Source: Thraustochytrium sp. TN22
Taxonomy: Eukaryota > Sar > Bigyra > Thraustochytrida > Thraustochytriidae
Assembly: GCA_013306675.1 (NCBI GenBank)
Contig: JABLUY010000056.1
Span: forward strand, 1 to 64,000
Reading direction: 5' to 3'
DNA: 64,000 nucleotides
Made by a program: the position numbers and the translations under genes. The notes beneath the pieces are model-generated. The model worked only from the letters and a program-made list of their open reading frames with translations. It did no database searches and had not been told where the DNA came from. This document shows positions 22,501-34,500 of the stretch, piece by piece. Position 1 is the first letter of the stretch; every line of letters starts with the position of its first letter.

Positions 22501-25500
22501 TTGCCTGAACTTGTCGTGAAGTCGCCGCTCATGCCGAGCGTGGTGACGGCGGATACTGCTTGGGAGTCGATGGTGACGCCGTCCACAGTCACGCCCCCAC
22601 CTGAGCTGATCTGCAGTTCGCTGGCGTCTGCGTGCAATATCTGCTGAGCGCTGGCCTTGCCGAGGATAAGATTGCCGCCCGTAGAGGTCAGATCGCCGCT
22701 CATGCTAAGCGTCGTAACGGCGCTCATGGCCTGTGAGTCGACCGTGACGCCATCAATGACCACGCCGCCGCCGGAGCTGACGTGCAGCTCGCTCGCATCA
22801 GCGTGCACAATCTGCTGTACCCCCACCTTGCTGAGCACCACGTCGCCGCCGCTGCTGGTTAGGTCGCCGCTCAGGTCGAGCGTGGTGACGGCAGACACAG
22901 CCTGCGCGTCAATCGTGACGCCATCAACAACCACGCCACCGCCGGAGCTCACTCGCAGCTCGCTCGCGTCGATATGCGTGATCTGCTGCACGCCGGCTTT
23001 GCTGAGAACGAGGTCGCCATCAGCATTGGTCAGGTCGCCGCTCATGCTGAGCGTAGTGACCGCCGATACTGCATTGCTGTTGATGCTCACGCCCTCCAGA
23101 ACCAGGTCACCGCCCGAGGTGATGGTGAGTGAGCCTGCCCCACCATGGGTAATCGCGGCCGACGCGGCCGGCAGGGCGATCGAGGCCACGTTACTCAGGG
23201 CACCGGAGGTCGACACGGAGACGCTGTTGACCACCACGTCGCCGCCTGAGCTGATCTGCAGCTCGCTCACGTCCGGGTGACTGATCGAGGACGCGCCTGC
23301 GGCAGAGAACGCGAGGCTGCCGCCGGCCGTGATGGCGTCCGTAGTGCTGAGCGTGCTGACCGCCGAGACCGCATTGTTGTTCACCGTCACTCCGTCCAGC
23401 ACGAGGTCGCTGGCGGAGCTTATGCTGAGCGCAGAGGCGCCTCCGTGCGAAATGCTCGCGCTGGCGTCCGGCATCGCGATACTGCTGACCGCGGAGATGG
23501 CGTTCGTGTTGAAGAGAACGCCCTCTACATTCACGTTGCCGCCCGAAGACACGCTGAGGTCCGCCCCGGCGCCTCCGACGTGGCCGATGGCCTGTGCGGT
23601 GCCAGAGCCCAACAGCAGGTCGCCTGTGCCGACCGTCACATCGCCCGTGCTCGTTGTAAGGTCGCCGCTCATGTCCAGCGTGGTCACCGCGCTTACAGCG
23701 GCGTTGTTGAGCGTCACGCCATCCACCACCACGCCGCCGCCAGAGCTCATCTGGAGCTCGCTGGCGTCCGCGTGAACGATCGACTGCGCACCTGCCTTGC
23801 TGAGCACAAGGTCGCCTCCGCTGCTGGTGAAGTCGCCACTCATGCTGAGCGTGCTGACGGCCGACAGCGCCTGATCGCTCACCGTGACCCCGTCGACCAC
23901 CACGGCGCCACCCGAGCTAATGACCAGCTCGCTCGCATCTGCATGCACGATCTGCTGCGCGCCGGCTTTGCCCAGCACCAGGTTGCCGCCACCGTTGGTC
24001 AGATCGCCGCTCATGTCGAGCGTGGTGACGGCCGTGATGGCGTTGCTGTTCACGCTCACGCCCTCGAGCACCAGGTCGCCGCCGGAGGAAATGGCCAGTG
24101 AGCTGGCACCCGTGTGAGCGATGGAAGCAGACGCGGTCGGCAGCGACATGGACGCGACTGCGCTCAGCGCCCCGGCCGTCGACACGGACACGCCATTCAA
24201 CACCACGTCGCCGCCGGAGCTAATCTGAAGCTCGCTGGCGTCAGCGTGCGCGATGGCCCGCGGGCCCGCGCCGCCGAGCACAATGTCACCGCCGCTATTG
24301 GTCAGATCGCCACTCATGTCGAGGGTGGTGACCGCCGAGATTGCATTGCTGTTCACGCTTACGCCCTCCAGCACCAGGTCGCCGCCCGAGGAAATGACCA
24401 GCGAGGTGGCGCCCGTGTGAGAGATGGTAGCGGACGCAGCCGGCAGTGTCACCGACGCGACCGCGCTCAGCGCCCCGGCCGTCGACACGGACACACTGTT
24501 GACCACCACATCACCGCCGGAGCTTATCTGCAGCTCGCTGACGTCAGCGTGGCTAATGGAAGACATGCCGGCGGCAGAGAAGGCCAGATCGCCGCCGGTC
24601 GTGATGGCGCCGGTCGTGCCCAACGTGCTGATCGCCGACACCGCGTTATTGTTCACTGTGACGCCGTCCAACACCAGGTCGCCAGCAGAGCTGATGTCGA
24701 GCACAGTTGCACCTCCGTGCGAAATGCTCGCGCTGGCGTCCGGCATGGCAATGTTGCTGACCGCGGAGATGGCATTGGTGTTGAAGAGGACGCCATCTAC
24801 GTTCACGTTGCCGCCCGACGACACGTAGAGGTCTGCACCCACGCCCCCTACGTGCGCGATGGACTGCGAGGCGCTCGAGCCCAGCTGGAGACTACCGGAA
24901 GATAGCAACACGTCGCCCGAGGTCGTTGCAAGGTCACCGCTCATGTCGAGGGTGGTGATTGCAGACAGTGCTTGATTGCTAACCGTGACACCGTCCACGA
25001 CCACGCCGCCACCGGAGCTGATCTGCAGCTCGCTTGCATCCGCGTGCGCAATCTGCTGAGCGCCCGTCTTGGCGAGCACAAAGTCACCAGCGCTGTTGGT
25101 GAGGTCCCCACTCATACCGAGCGACGTCACAGCAGAAACGGCTTGGTCGCTGAGCGTGACCCCGTCGACGACCACGCCGCCGCCAGAGCTGATGGACAGC
25201 TCGCTCGCGTCCGCGTGCGTGATCTGCTGAGCGCCAGCCTTGCCTAGGACGAGATTGCCGCCACTGCTGGTGAGGTCGCCACTCATGCTGAGCGTGGTGA
25301 CGGACGAGAGGGCTTGGTCGTTGAATGTGACCCCATCCACGATCACGCCTCCGCCCGAGTTAATGGCCAGCTCGCTCGCATCCGCATGAGCAATGGACTG
25401 CGCGCCAGCTTTGCTCAGGATGAGGTTGCCGCCACTGTTCGTCAAATCGCCGCTCATGTCGAGCGTTGCGACAGCTGAAACCGCGTTCGTATTGACGCTC

Positions 25501-28500
25501 ACGCCCTCGAGCACAAGGTCGCCGCCCGATGAAATGGCCAGCGAGGTGGCGCCAGTGTGGGCGATGCTCGCGCTCGCGGCTGGGAGCGCGATAGAGGCCA
25601 CATTGCTCAGGGAGCCCGAGGTCGACACGGAGACGCTGTTAACCACGACTTCGCCGCCCGAGCTAATCTGCAGCTCGCTCGCGTCCGCGTGGCTGATGGC
25701 GGAGGCGCCGGCGTTGACGAAACTGAGGTCGCCCCCGGTCGTGATGGCGCCAGTGGTGCCAAGCGTGCTGACCGCCGAAACTGCGTTGTTGTTCACCGTG
25801 ATCCCGTCAAGGACGAGATCACCAGCGGAGCTGATGCTCAGCGCGGTGGCGCCGGCGTGCGCGATGCTTGCGCTCGCGCTCGGCAGCGTGATGGAAGTGA
25901 CCGCACTCAAGGCACCGGCAGTCGACACGGACACGCCATTGACCACCACGTCGCCGCCGGAGCTGATCTGCAACTCGCTGACGTCCGCGTGGTGAATGGC
26001 CGAAGCGCCGGCGTTAGAGAAAGTGAGGTCGCCACCGGTCGTGATTGCGCCCGTGGTGTCGAGCGTGCTGATCGCAGAGACCGCGTTGTTGTTCACCGTA
26101 ACACCATCGAGCACGATGTCGCCGGCGGAGCTAATGCTCAGCGCCGTGGTGCCAGTGTGAGTAATGCTTGCGCTCGCGCTCGGCATTGTGACGCTATCGA
26201 GCGCAGAGATCGCGTTCGTGTTGAAAAGTACGCCCTCCACGTTCACGTTGCCGCCCGAGGACACGCTGAGGTCTGCGCCAGCAGCACCGACGTGCGCGAT
26301 GGATTGTGCGGCGCTCGAATCCAGCTGTATACTGCCGACAGACAGCACTACGTTGCCCGAGGTGGTCGTGAGGTCGCCGCTCATTTCGAGCGTTGTGATG
26401 GACGTCAGAGCTTGGTCGCTCACCGTAACTCCATCCAGGACCACCCCGCCACCGGAGCTGATCTGTAGTTCGCTGCCGTCCGCGTGCGCAATCTGCTGCG
26501 GGCCGGGTCTGCTGAGCACGAGGTCGCCGCCGCTGTTGGTGACGTCGCCACTCATATCGAGCGTGGTTACCGCAGACACCGCGTTGTTGTTTACACTCAC
26601 ACCGTCAAGCACGAGGTCGCCACCCGAAGAAATGTCCAACGAGGCTGCGCCCGTGTGAGCGATGGAGGCAGCCCCGGTCGGCATCGTCACCGAGGTCACG
26701 GCGCTGAGCGCCCCCGCCGTGGACACCGAGACGCCGTTCACCACGACGTCGCCGCCGGAGCTGATCTGCAACTCACTCACATCGGCGTGGACGATGGATT
26801 GCGCACCGGCCTTGGTGAGCAAGAGGCTCCCGGCGCTATTGGTCATGTCGCCGCTCATGCTGAGCGCTGTGACGGCGGAGACTGCGTTGTTGTTGACGGT
26901 GACGCCGTCGAGGATGAGGTCTGCGCTGGAAGTGATGCTGAGTGAGGTCGTCCCGGCGTGGGTAATGCTCGCGCTTGCGTCCGGCATGGCAATGCTGCCG
27001 ACCGCCGAGATGGCGTTGGTCTCAAAAATGACACCCTCGATGTCCACGTTACCGCCCGAGGAGATGACGAGGTCGCCCGAGGCGCTCCCAGCATGCGAAA
27101 TGGCCTGCGATCCGGTCGCAGAGAAGCGCACGTCACCGCTCGTGAGCACCATGTCGCCCGTGGCGGTCGTGAGGTCCCCGCTCATTGTCAGCGTGGTGAC
27201 GGCGGAGATGGCGTTGGCGTTCATGCTGACGCCCTCCAGCACGAGGTCGCCGCCTGATGTGATAGCGAGCGAGGTGGCGCCGGTGTGGGAGATGCTCGCG
27301 CTCGCACCAGGCAGCGCGATCGACGCCACGTTGCTCAGCGCGCTGGAAGTGGACACCGAGACGCCGTTGACCACCACGTCGCCGCCCGAGCTGATCTGCA
27401 GCTCGCTCGCGTCTGCATGGCCAATCGCCGAGACACCAGTGTTGGCAAAACTGAGATCGCCGCCGGTCGTGATGGCGCCGGTGGTGTCGAGCGTGCTGAT
27501 CGCGGACACCGCGTTGTCGTTCACAGTCACACCGTCAAGAACGAGGTCCGCGCTGGACGTGATACTGAGCGAGGTGGCTCCGGCATGCGTGATACTTGCG
27601 CTCGCGTCTGGCATGGCGATGCTGCCGACCGCCGAGATGGCGTTCGTGTTGAAGAGCACGCCCCCGACGTTGACGTTGCCGCCGGAGGACACGCTCAAGT
27701 CGGCGCCCGCGGCGCCCACGTGCGCGATCGCCTGCGCGCCGCCGGACGCGAGCTGCAGGTCGCCGGCGCTCAGCACCACATTGCCGGTGCTGGTCGTGAG
27801 GTCGCCACTCATGTCCAGCGTGGTCACCGCCGACACTGCGTTACTGTTCACACTCACGCCCTCGAGCACCAGGTCGCCGCCCGAGGAAACGTCGAGCGAG
27901 GCAGCGCCCGTGTGAGTGATGGAAGCGGCTGCGGCCGGCATGGTCACCGAGGTGACGGCGCTCAGCGCGCCGGCCGTGGACACCGAGACGCCGTTGACCA
28001 CGACGTCGCCGCCGGAGCTGATCTGCAGATCGCTCGCGTGTGCGTGGCCAATGGCCGAGGCGCCGGCGTTGGCAAAAGTGAGGTCGCCACCGGTTGTGAT
28101 AGCGCCGGTGGTATCGAGCGTGCTGACCGCAGAGACGGCGTTGTCGTTGACGGTCACGCCATCGAGGATGAGGCTCGCGCTGGACGCGACGCTAAGCGAG
28201 GTCGTGCCGGTGTGGCTGATGCTCGCGCTGTTCGCCGGCATCGTAATGCTTTCGACCGCAGAGATGGCATTGGTGTTGAAGAGGACCCCGTGCACGTTCA
28301 CGTTGCCACCCGACGAAATGCCGAGGTCCGCGCCCATAGCTCCGACGTGTGTGATAGCCTGCGCGGCGCTCGAGCCAAGCTGCACGCTGCCCGTGGAGAG
28401 CAGCACGTCTCCCGCGGTCGTCGTCAGGTCACCACTCATGCCCAGAGTGGTCATCCCGCTCACGGCCTGGTCATTCACGGTGACGCCATCCACCACGACA

Positions 28501-31500
28501 CCGCCGCCGGAGCTGACTCGCAGCTCGCTGGCGTCTGCGTGCGCAATCTGCTGAGCGCCCACCTTGCTGAAGACAAGGTTGCCGGCGCTGTTGGTGAGGT
28601 CACCACTCATGCTGATCGTGGTCACCGCAGATACGGCCTGCGAGTCGATGGAAACGCCGTCCACAACAACACCGCCGCCCGAGCTGATTTGCAGCTCGCT
28701 GGCGTCGGCGTGAGCGATGGCCTGCGCGCCTGCTTTGCTCAGGATGACATTCCCGGCACTGTTGGTCAGATCGCCGCTCATGTCGAGTGTTGCAACAGCG
28801 GAAATCGCGTTCGTATTCACGCTCACACCGTCGAGCACGAGATCGCCGCCTGATGTGATAGCGAGCGAGGTGGCGCCGGTGTGGGAGATGCTCGCGCTCG
28901 CACCAGGCAGCGCGATCGACGCCACGTTGCTCAGCGCGCTGGAAGTGGACACCGAGACGCCGTTGACCACCACGTCGCCGCCCGAGCTGATCTGCAGCTC
29001 GCTTGCGTCAGGGTGATCAATCGCCGAGACACCGGTGTTGGCAAAACTGAGATCGCCGCCGGTCGTGATGGCACCGGTGGTGTCGAGCGTGCTGATCGCG
29101 GACACCGCGTTGTCGTTCACAGTCACACCGTCAAGAACGAGGTCCGCGCTGGATGTGATACTGAGCGAGGTGGCTCCTGCATGCGTGATGCTTGCGCTCG
29201 CGTCTGGCATGGCGATGCTGCCGACCGCCGAGATGGCGTTCGTGTTGAAGAGCACGCCCTCGACGTTGACGTTGCCGCCGGAGGACACGCTCAAGTCGGC
29301 GCCCGCGGCGCCCACGTGCGCGATCGCCTGCGCGCCGCCGGACGCGAGCTGCAGGTCGCCGGCGCTCAGCACCACATTGCCGGTGCTGGTCGTGAGGTCG
29401 CCACTCATGTCCAGCGTGGTCACCGCCGACACTGCGTTACTGTTCACACTCACGCCCTCGAGCACCAGGTCGCCGCCCGAGGAAACATCGAGCGAGGTAG
29501 CGCCCGTGTGAGTAATGGAAGCGGCTGCGGCCGGCATGGTCACAGAGGTGACGGCGCTCAGCGCGCCGGCCGTAGACACCGAGACGCCGTTGACCACAAC
29601 GTCGCCGCCAGAGCTGATGTGCAGCTCGCTCGCGTCGGCGTGTGCGATGGACTGAGCGCCGGCCTTGCTGAGCATAATGCCACCGCCGCTATTGGTCAGA
29701 TCGCCGCTCATGTCGAGGGTGGCGACCGCCGAGACTGCATTGCTGTTCACGCTCACACCCTCCAGCACCAGGTCGCCGCCCGAGGAAATGGCCAGCGACG
29801 TGGCGCCCGTGTGAGCGATGGTAGCGGACGCAGCCGGCATTGCCACCGATGCGACCGCGCTCAGCGCCCCGGCCGTCGACACAGACACGCTGTTGACCAC
29901 CACATCACCGCCGGAGCTAATCTGCAGCTCGCTCACGTCCGCGTGGCCAATCGCAGAGACGCCGGCATTGGCAAAACTGAGATCGCCGCCGGTCGTGATT
30001 GCGCCGGTAGTGTCGAGCGTGCTGATCGCGGACACCGCGTTGTCGTTCACGGTCACGCCGTCAAGAATGAGGTCCGCACTGGACGTGATGCTGAGCGAGG
30101 TGGCTCCTGCGTGAGTGATGCTCGCGCTCGCGTCCGGCATGGCGATGCTGCTGACCGCTGAGACGGCGTTCGCGTTGAAGAGCACGCCCTCCACGTTGAC
30201 ATTGCCGCCTGAGGAGATGCCTAGGTCCGCGCCCGCGGCACCAACATGCGCGAGCGTTTGCGCGCCGGCAGACGATAACTGGACGCTTCCGGCGCTCAGC
30301 ACGACGTCGCCGCCGCTGGTTGTGAGGTCGCCACTCATGTCGAGCGAGCTCACCGCGCTCACAGCCTGGTTGTTGAGGGTCACGCCGTCCACCACTACGC
30401 CACCACCGGAGCTGATGGAGAGCTCGCTCGCGTCAGCGTGTGCAATCTGCTGGGCACCGGCCTTGCTCAGCACCACGTTGCCGCCGCTGTTGGTCAGGTC
30501 GCTGCTCATGCCAAGCGTGGTGATGGCCGATAGGGCCTGGTCGCTCACGGTGACTCCGTCCACAATGACACCGCCGCCGGAGCTGATGAGCAGCTCGCTC
30601 GTGTCGCTGTGCGCAATTTGCTGTGTGCCTACTTTGTTCAAGACGAGATCGCCACCGCTGCTTGTGAGGTCGCCACTCATGTCCAGTGTGGTTACCGCAG
30701 TCACCGCGTTGTTGTTCACACTCACGCCCTCGAGCACCAGGTCGCCACCCGAGGAAATGCTGAGCGAGGTAGCGCCCGTGTGAGCGATGAAGGCGGCCGC
30801 GGCCGGCATCGTGACCGAGGTGACGGCGCTTATCGCGCCGCCCGTGGACACCGAGACGCCATTCACCACAACATCGCCACCGGAGCTGATTTGCAGCTCG
30901 CTCGTGTCCGCGTGCGCGATTTGCTGTGCGCCGGCCTTGGCGAGCACTAGGTTACCGCTGCTGCTCGTAAGATCCCCGCTCATGTCGAGCGTGCTCACCG
31001 CCGAAACTGCATTGGTGTTCACGCTGACACCCTCCAAGATGAGGTCGCCGCCCGAAGTCATGCTGAGCGAGGTGGCGCCTGCGTGCGAAATCATCGCGGC
31101 AGCTCCGGGGAGCGCGATGGATGCGACGCTGCTCAGGGCGCCGGACGTGGACACGGAGACGCCGTTCACTACGACGTCGCCCCCAGAGCTGATTTGCAGC
31201 TCACTCGCGTCGGCGTGGCTGATCGAGGAGATGCCGGCGTTGGAGAAGCTCAGGTCGCCGCCGGCGGTCACGTCGCTGGTCGTGTCAAGCGTGCTGACCG
31301 CCGACACGGCATTGTTGTTGACCGTCACGCCGTCGAGGATGAGGTCTGCGCCGGACGAGATGCTGAGCGCCGTGGCGCCGCTGTGGGTGATGCTCGCGCT
31401 CGCCGCCGCCATGGCAATGCTGTCAACCGCAGCGATGGCGTTCGTGTTGAAGAGCACACCCTCCACATCGACGTTGCCACCGGACGAGATGAGCAAATCT

Positions 31501-34500
31501 GCGCTCGCCCCGGATGCGCCCACGTGGGAGATGGACTGTGAGCCGGACGATTGTAGCCGCAGGTCGCCGTCGGAGAGGATGAAGTCGCCGGCAGAGCTGG
31601 TCAGATCCCCGCTCATGCCAAAGGAGGTCACCGCGGAGATGGCCTGGTCATTCACGGTCACGCCGTCCACCACGACTCCACCGCCGGAGCTGACCTGGAG
31701 CTCGCTGGCGTCCGCGTGCGCGATTTGCTGTGCGCCCGTCTTGGACAGGAGCAGGGCGCCGCCACTGCTGGTCAGGTCGCCGCTCAGGTCGAGCGTGGTG
31801 ACGGCAGACACGGCGTTGCTGTTGATCGTCACGCCGTCAACCGCCACGCCGCCGCCTGAGCTGATGGCCAGCTCGCTGGCGTCCGCATGCGTAATCTGCT
31901 GCGCCCCTGCCTTGCCAAGGACAAGGTTGCCGCCGCTGCTCGTCAAGTCTCCGCTCATGTCAAGCGTGCTCACCGCCGAAACTGCGTTGCTGTTCACACT
32001 GACGCCCTCGAGCACGAGATCCCCGCCCGATGTGATGTCGAGCGAGGTGGCGCCCGTGTGGGAGATCGCCGCGGCTGCGGCCGGCAACGCGATGGACGCC
32101 ACGTTGCTCAACGCGCTCGAGGTCGATGCCGAGACGCCATTCACCACCACATCGCTGCCGGAGCTGATCTGCAGCTCGCTCGCGTCCGCATGGCTGATGG
32201 CCGAGACGCCGGCGTTGGAGAAGCTCAGGTCGCCGCCCGTTGTTATGTCGCTGGTCGTACCCAAGGTGCTGACCGCGGACACGGCGTTGTCGTTGACCGT
32301 CACGCCGTCAAGGATGAGGTCGGCGGCAGACGTGATGCTGAGCGAGGTGGCCCCGGCGTGAGCGATGCTTGCGCTGGCATCAGGCATGGCAATGCTGCTG
32401 ACCGCAGAGATGGCATTCGCGTTGAAGAGTACACCGTCCACGTTGACGTTGCCGCCCGAGGAGATGCTCAAGTCCGCACCAGAAGCGCCAACGTGTGTGA
32501 TTGCCTGCGCGGCACTGGAGCCCAGCTGCACGTCGCCGGCGCCAAGCACCACGTTGCCGGCGCTCGTCGTCAGATCGCCGCTCATGTCCAGCGTAGTGAC
32601 CGCCGACACGGCATTGGCGTTCACACTGACGCCCTCGAGCACCAAGTCCCCGCCCGAGAAAATCTGCAGAGACGCGGCGCCTGTGTGTGAGATCGCCGCG
32701 GTTGCGGCCGGCAACGCGATGGATGCCACGTTGCTCAACGCGCTCGAGGTCGACACCGAGACGCCATTCACCACCACATCGCCGCCGGAGCTGATCTGCA
32801 GCTCGCTCGCGTCCGCATGGCTGATGGCCGAGACGCCGGCGTTGGAGAAGCTCAGGTCGCCGCCCGTTGTTATGTCGCTGGTCGTACCCAAGGTGCTGAC
32901 CGCGGACACGGCGTTGTCGTTGATCGTCACGCCGTCAAGGATGAGGTCGGCGGCAGACGTGATGCTGAGCGAGGTGGCCCCGGCGTGAGCGATGCTTGCG
33001 CTGGCATCAGGCATGGCAATGCTGCTGACTGCAGAGATGGCATTCGCGTTGAAGAGTACACCGTCCACGTTGACGTTGCCGCCCGAGGAGATGGCCAAGT
33101 CCGCACCAGACGCGCCGACGTGCGTGATGGCCTGCGTACTGCTAGACGTGAGCTGGAGACTGCCGGCGCCCAGCACCACATTGCCCGTGCTTGCGGTAAG
33201 ATCGCCGCTCATGTCCAGCGTGGACACGGCGGACACGGCCTGGTCGCTGAGGGTGACGCCGTCCACCACGACACCGCCGCCAGAGTTGATGGTCAGCTCG
33301 CTGGCATCCGCGTGCGCGATCTGCTGCGCGCCAGCTTTGCTGAGCAGCACATCACCGCCACTGTTGGCCAGGTTGCCGCTCATATCCAGCGTGTCGACTG
33401 CAGACATGGCTTGATCATTCAAGGTGATCCCATCCACCACCACGCCGCCACCGGAGCTGATTCGCAGCTCGCTCGCATCGGCGTGCGCAATTTGCTGCGC
33501 GCCAGCTTTGCTTAGAAGCACATCGCCGCCGCTGTTGGCCAAGTCGCCGCTCATATCCAGCGTGGTGACCGCAGACATGGCTTGATCGCTCAAGGTGATC
33601 CCATCCACCACCACGCCGCCGCCGGAGCTGATGCGGAGCTCGCTTGCGTCCGCGTGTGCAATCTGCTGTGCGCCTGCTTTGCTCAGAAGCACATCGCCAC
33701 CGCTGTTGGCCAGGTCGCCGCTCATGTCCAGCGTGGTTACCGCGGACACGGCCTGGTCGTTCAACGTCACGCCGTCCACAACTACGCCGCCGCCGGAGCT
33801 GATTTGCAGCTCGCTCGCGTCGGCGTGTGCAATCTGCTGTGCGCTTGGCTTGCTCAGCACGAGGTCGCCGCCGCTGCTCGTGAGATCGCCACTCATGCTG
33901 AGCGTGCTCACGGCACTCACGGCTTGATCATCAAGCGTAACGCCGTCCACAACGACGCCGCCGCCGGAGGTGATTTGCAGCTCGCTCGCGTCTGCGTGTG
34001 CAATTCCCTGTGCACCTGCTTTGCTCAGCACGAGATTGCCGCTGGTACTGGTGAGGTCCCCGCTCATGGTCAGAGTGGTGACCGCGGACATGGCTTGGTT
34101 GCTCACTGTGACTCCGTCAACAACCACGCCTCCACCGGAGTCGATCTGCAGCTCGCTCGCATCAGCGTGCGCAATCTGCTGCGCGCCGACTTTGCTGAGC
34201 AGGACGTCGCCGCCGCTGTTTGCGAGGTCGCCGCTCATATCCAACGAGCTCACCGCGCTCACGGCCTGATTGTTGAGCGTCACGCCGTCCACAACGACGC
34301 CGCCGCCGGAGAGAATTTGCAGCTCGCTCGTGTCTGCGTGTGCAATCTGCTGTGCACCTGGCTTGCTCAGCACGAGGTCGCCGCCGCTGCTCGTGAGATC
34401 GCCAGTCATGCTGAGCGTGCTCACGGCACTCACGGCTTGGTCATCGAGCGTAACGCCGTCCACAACGACACCGCCGCCGGAGGTGATTTGCAATTCGCTC

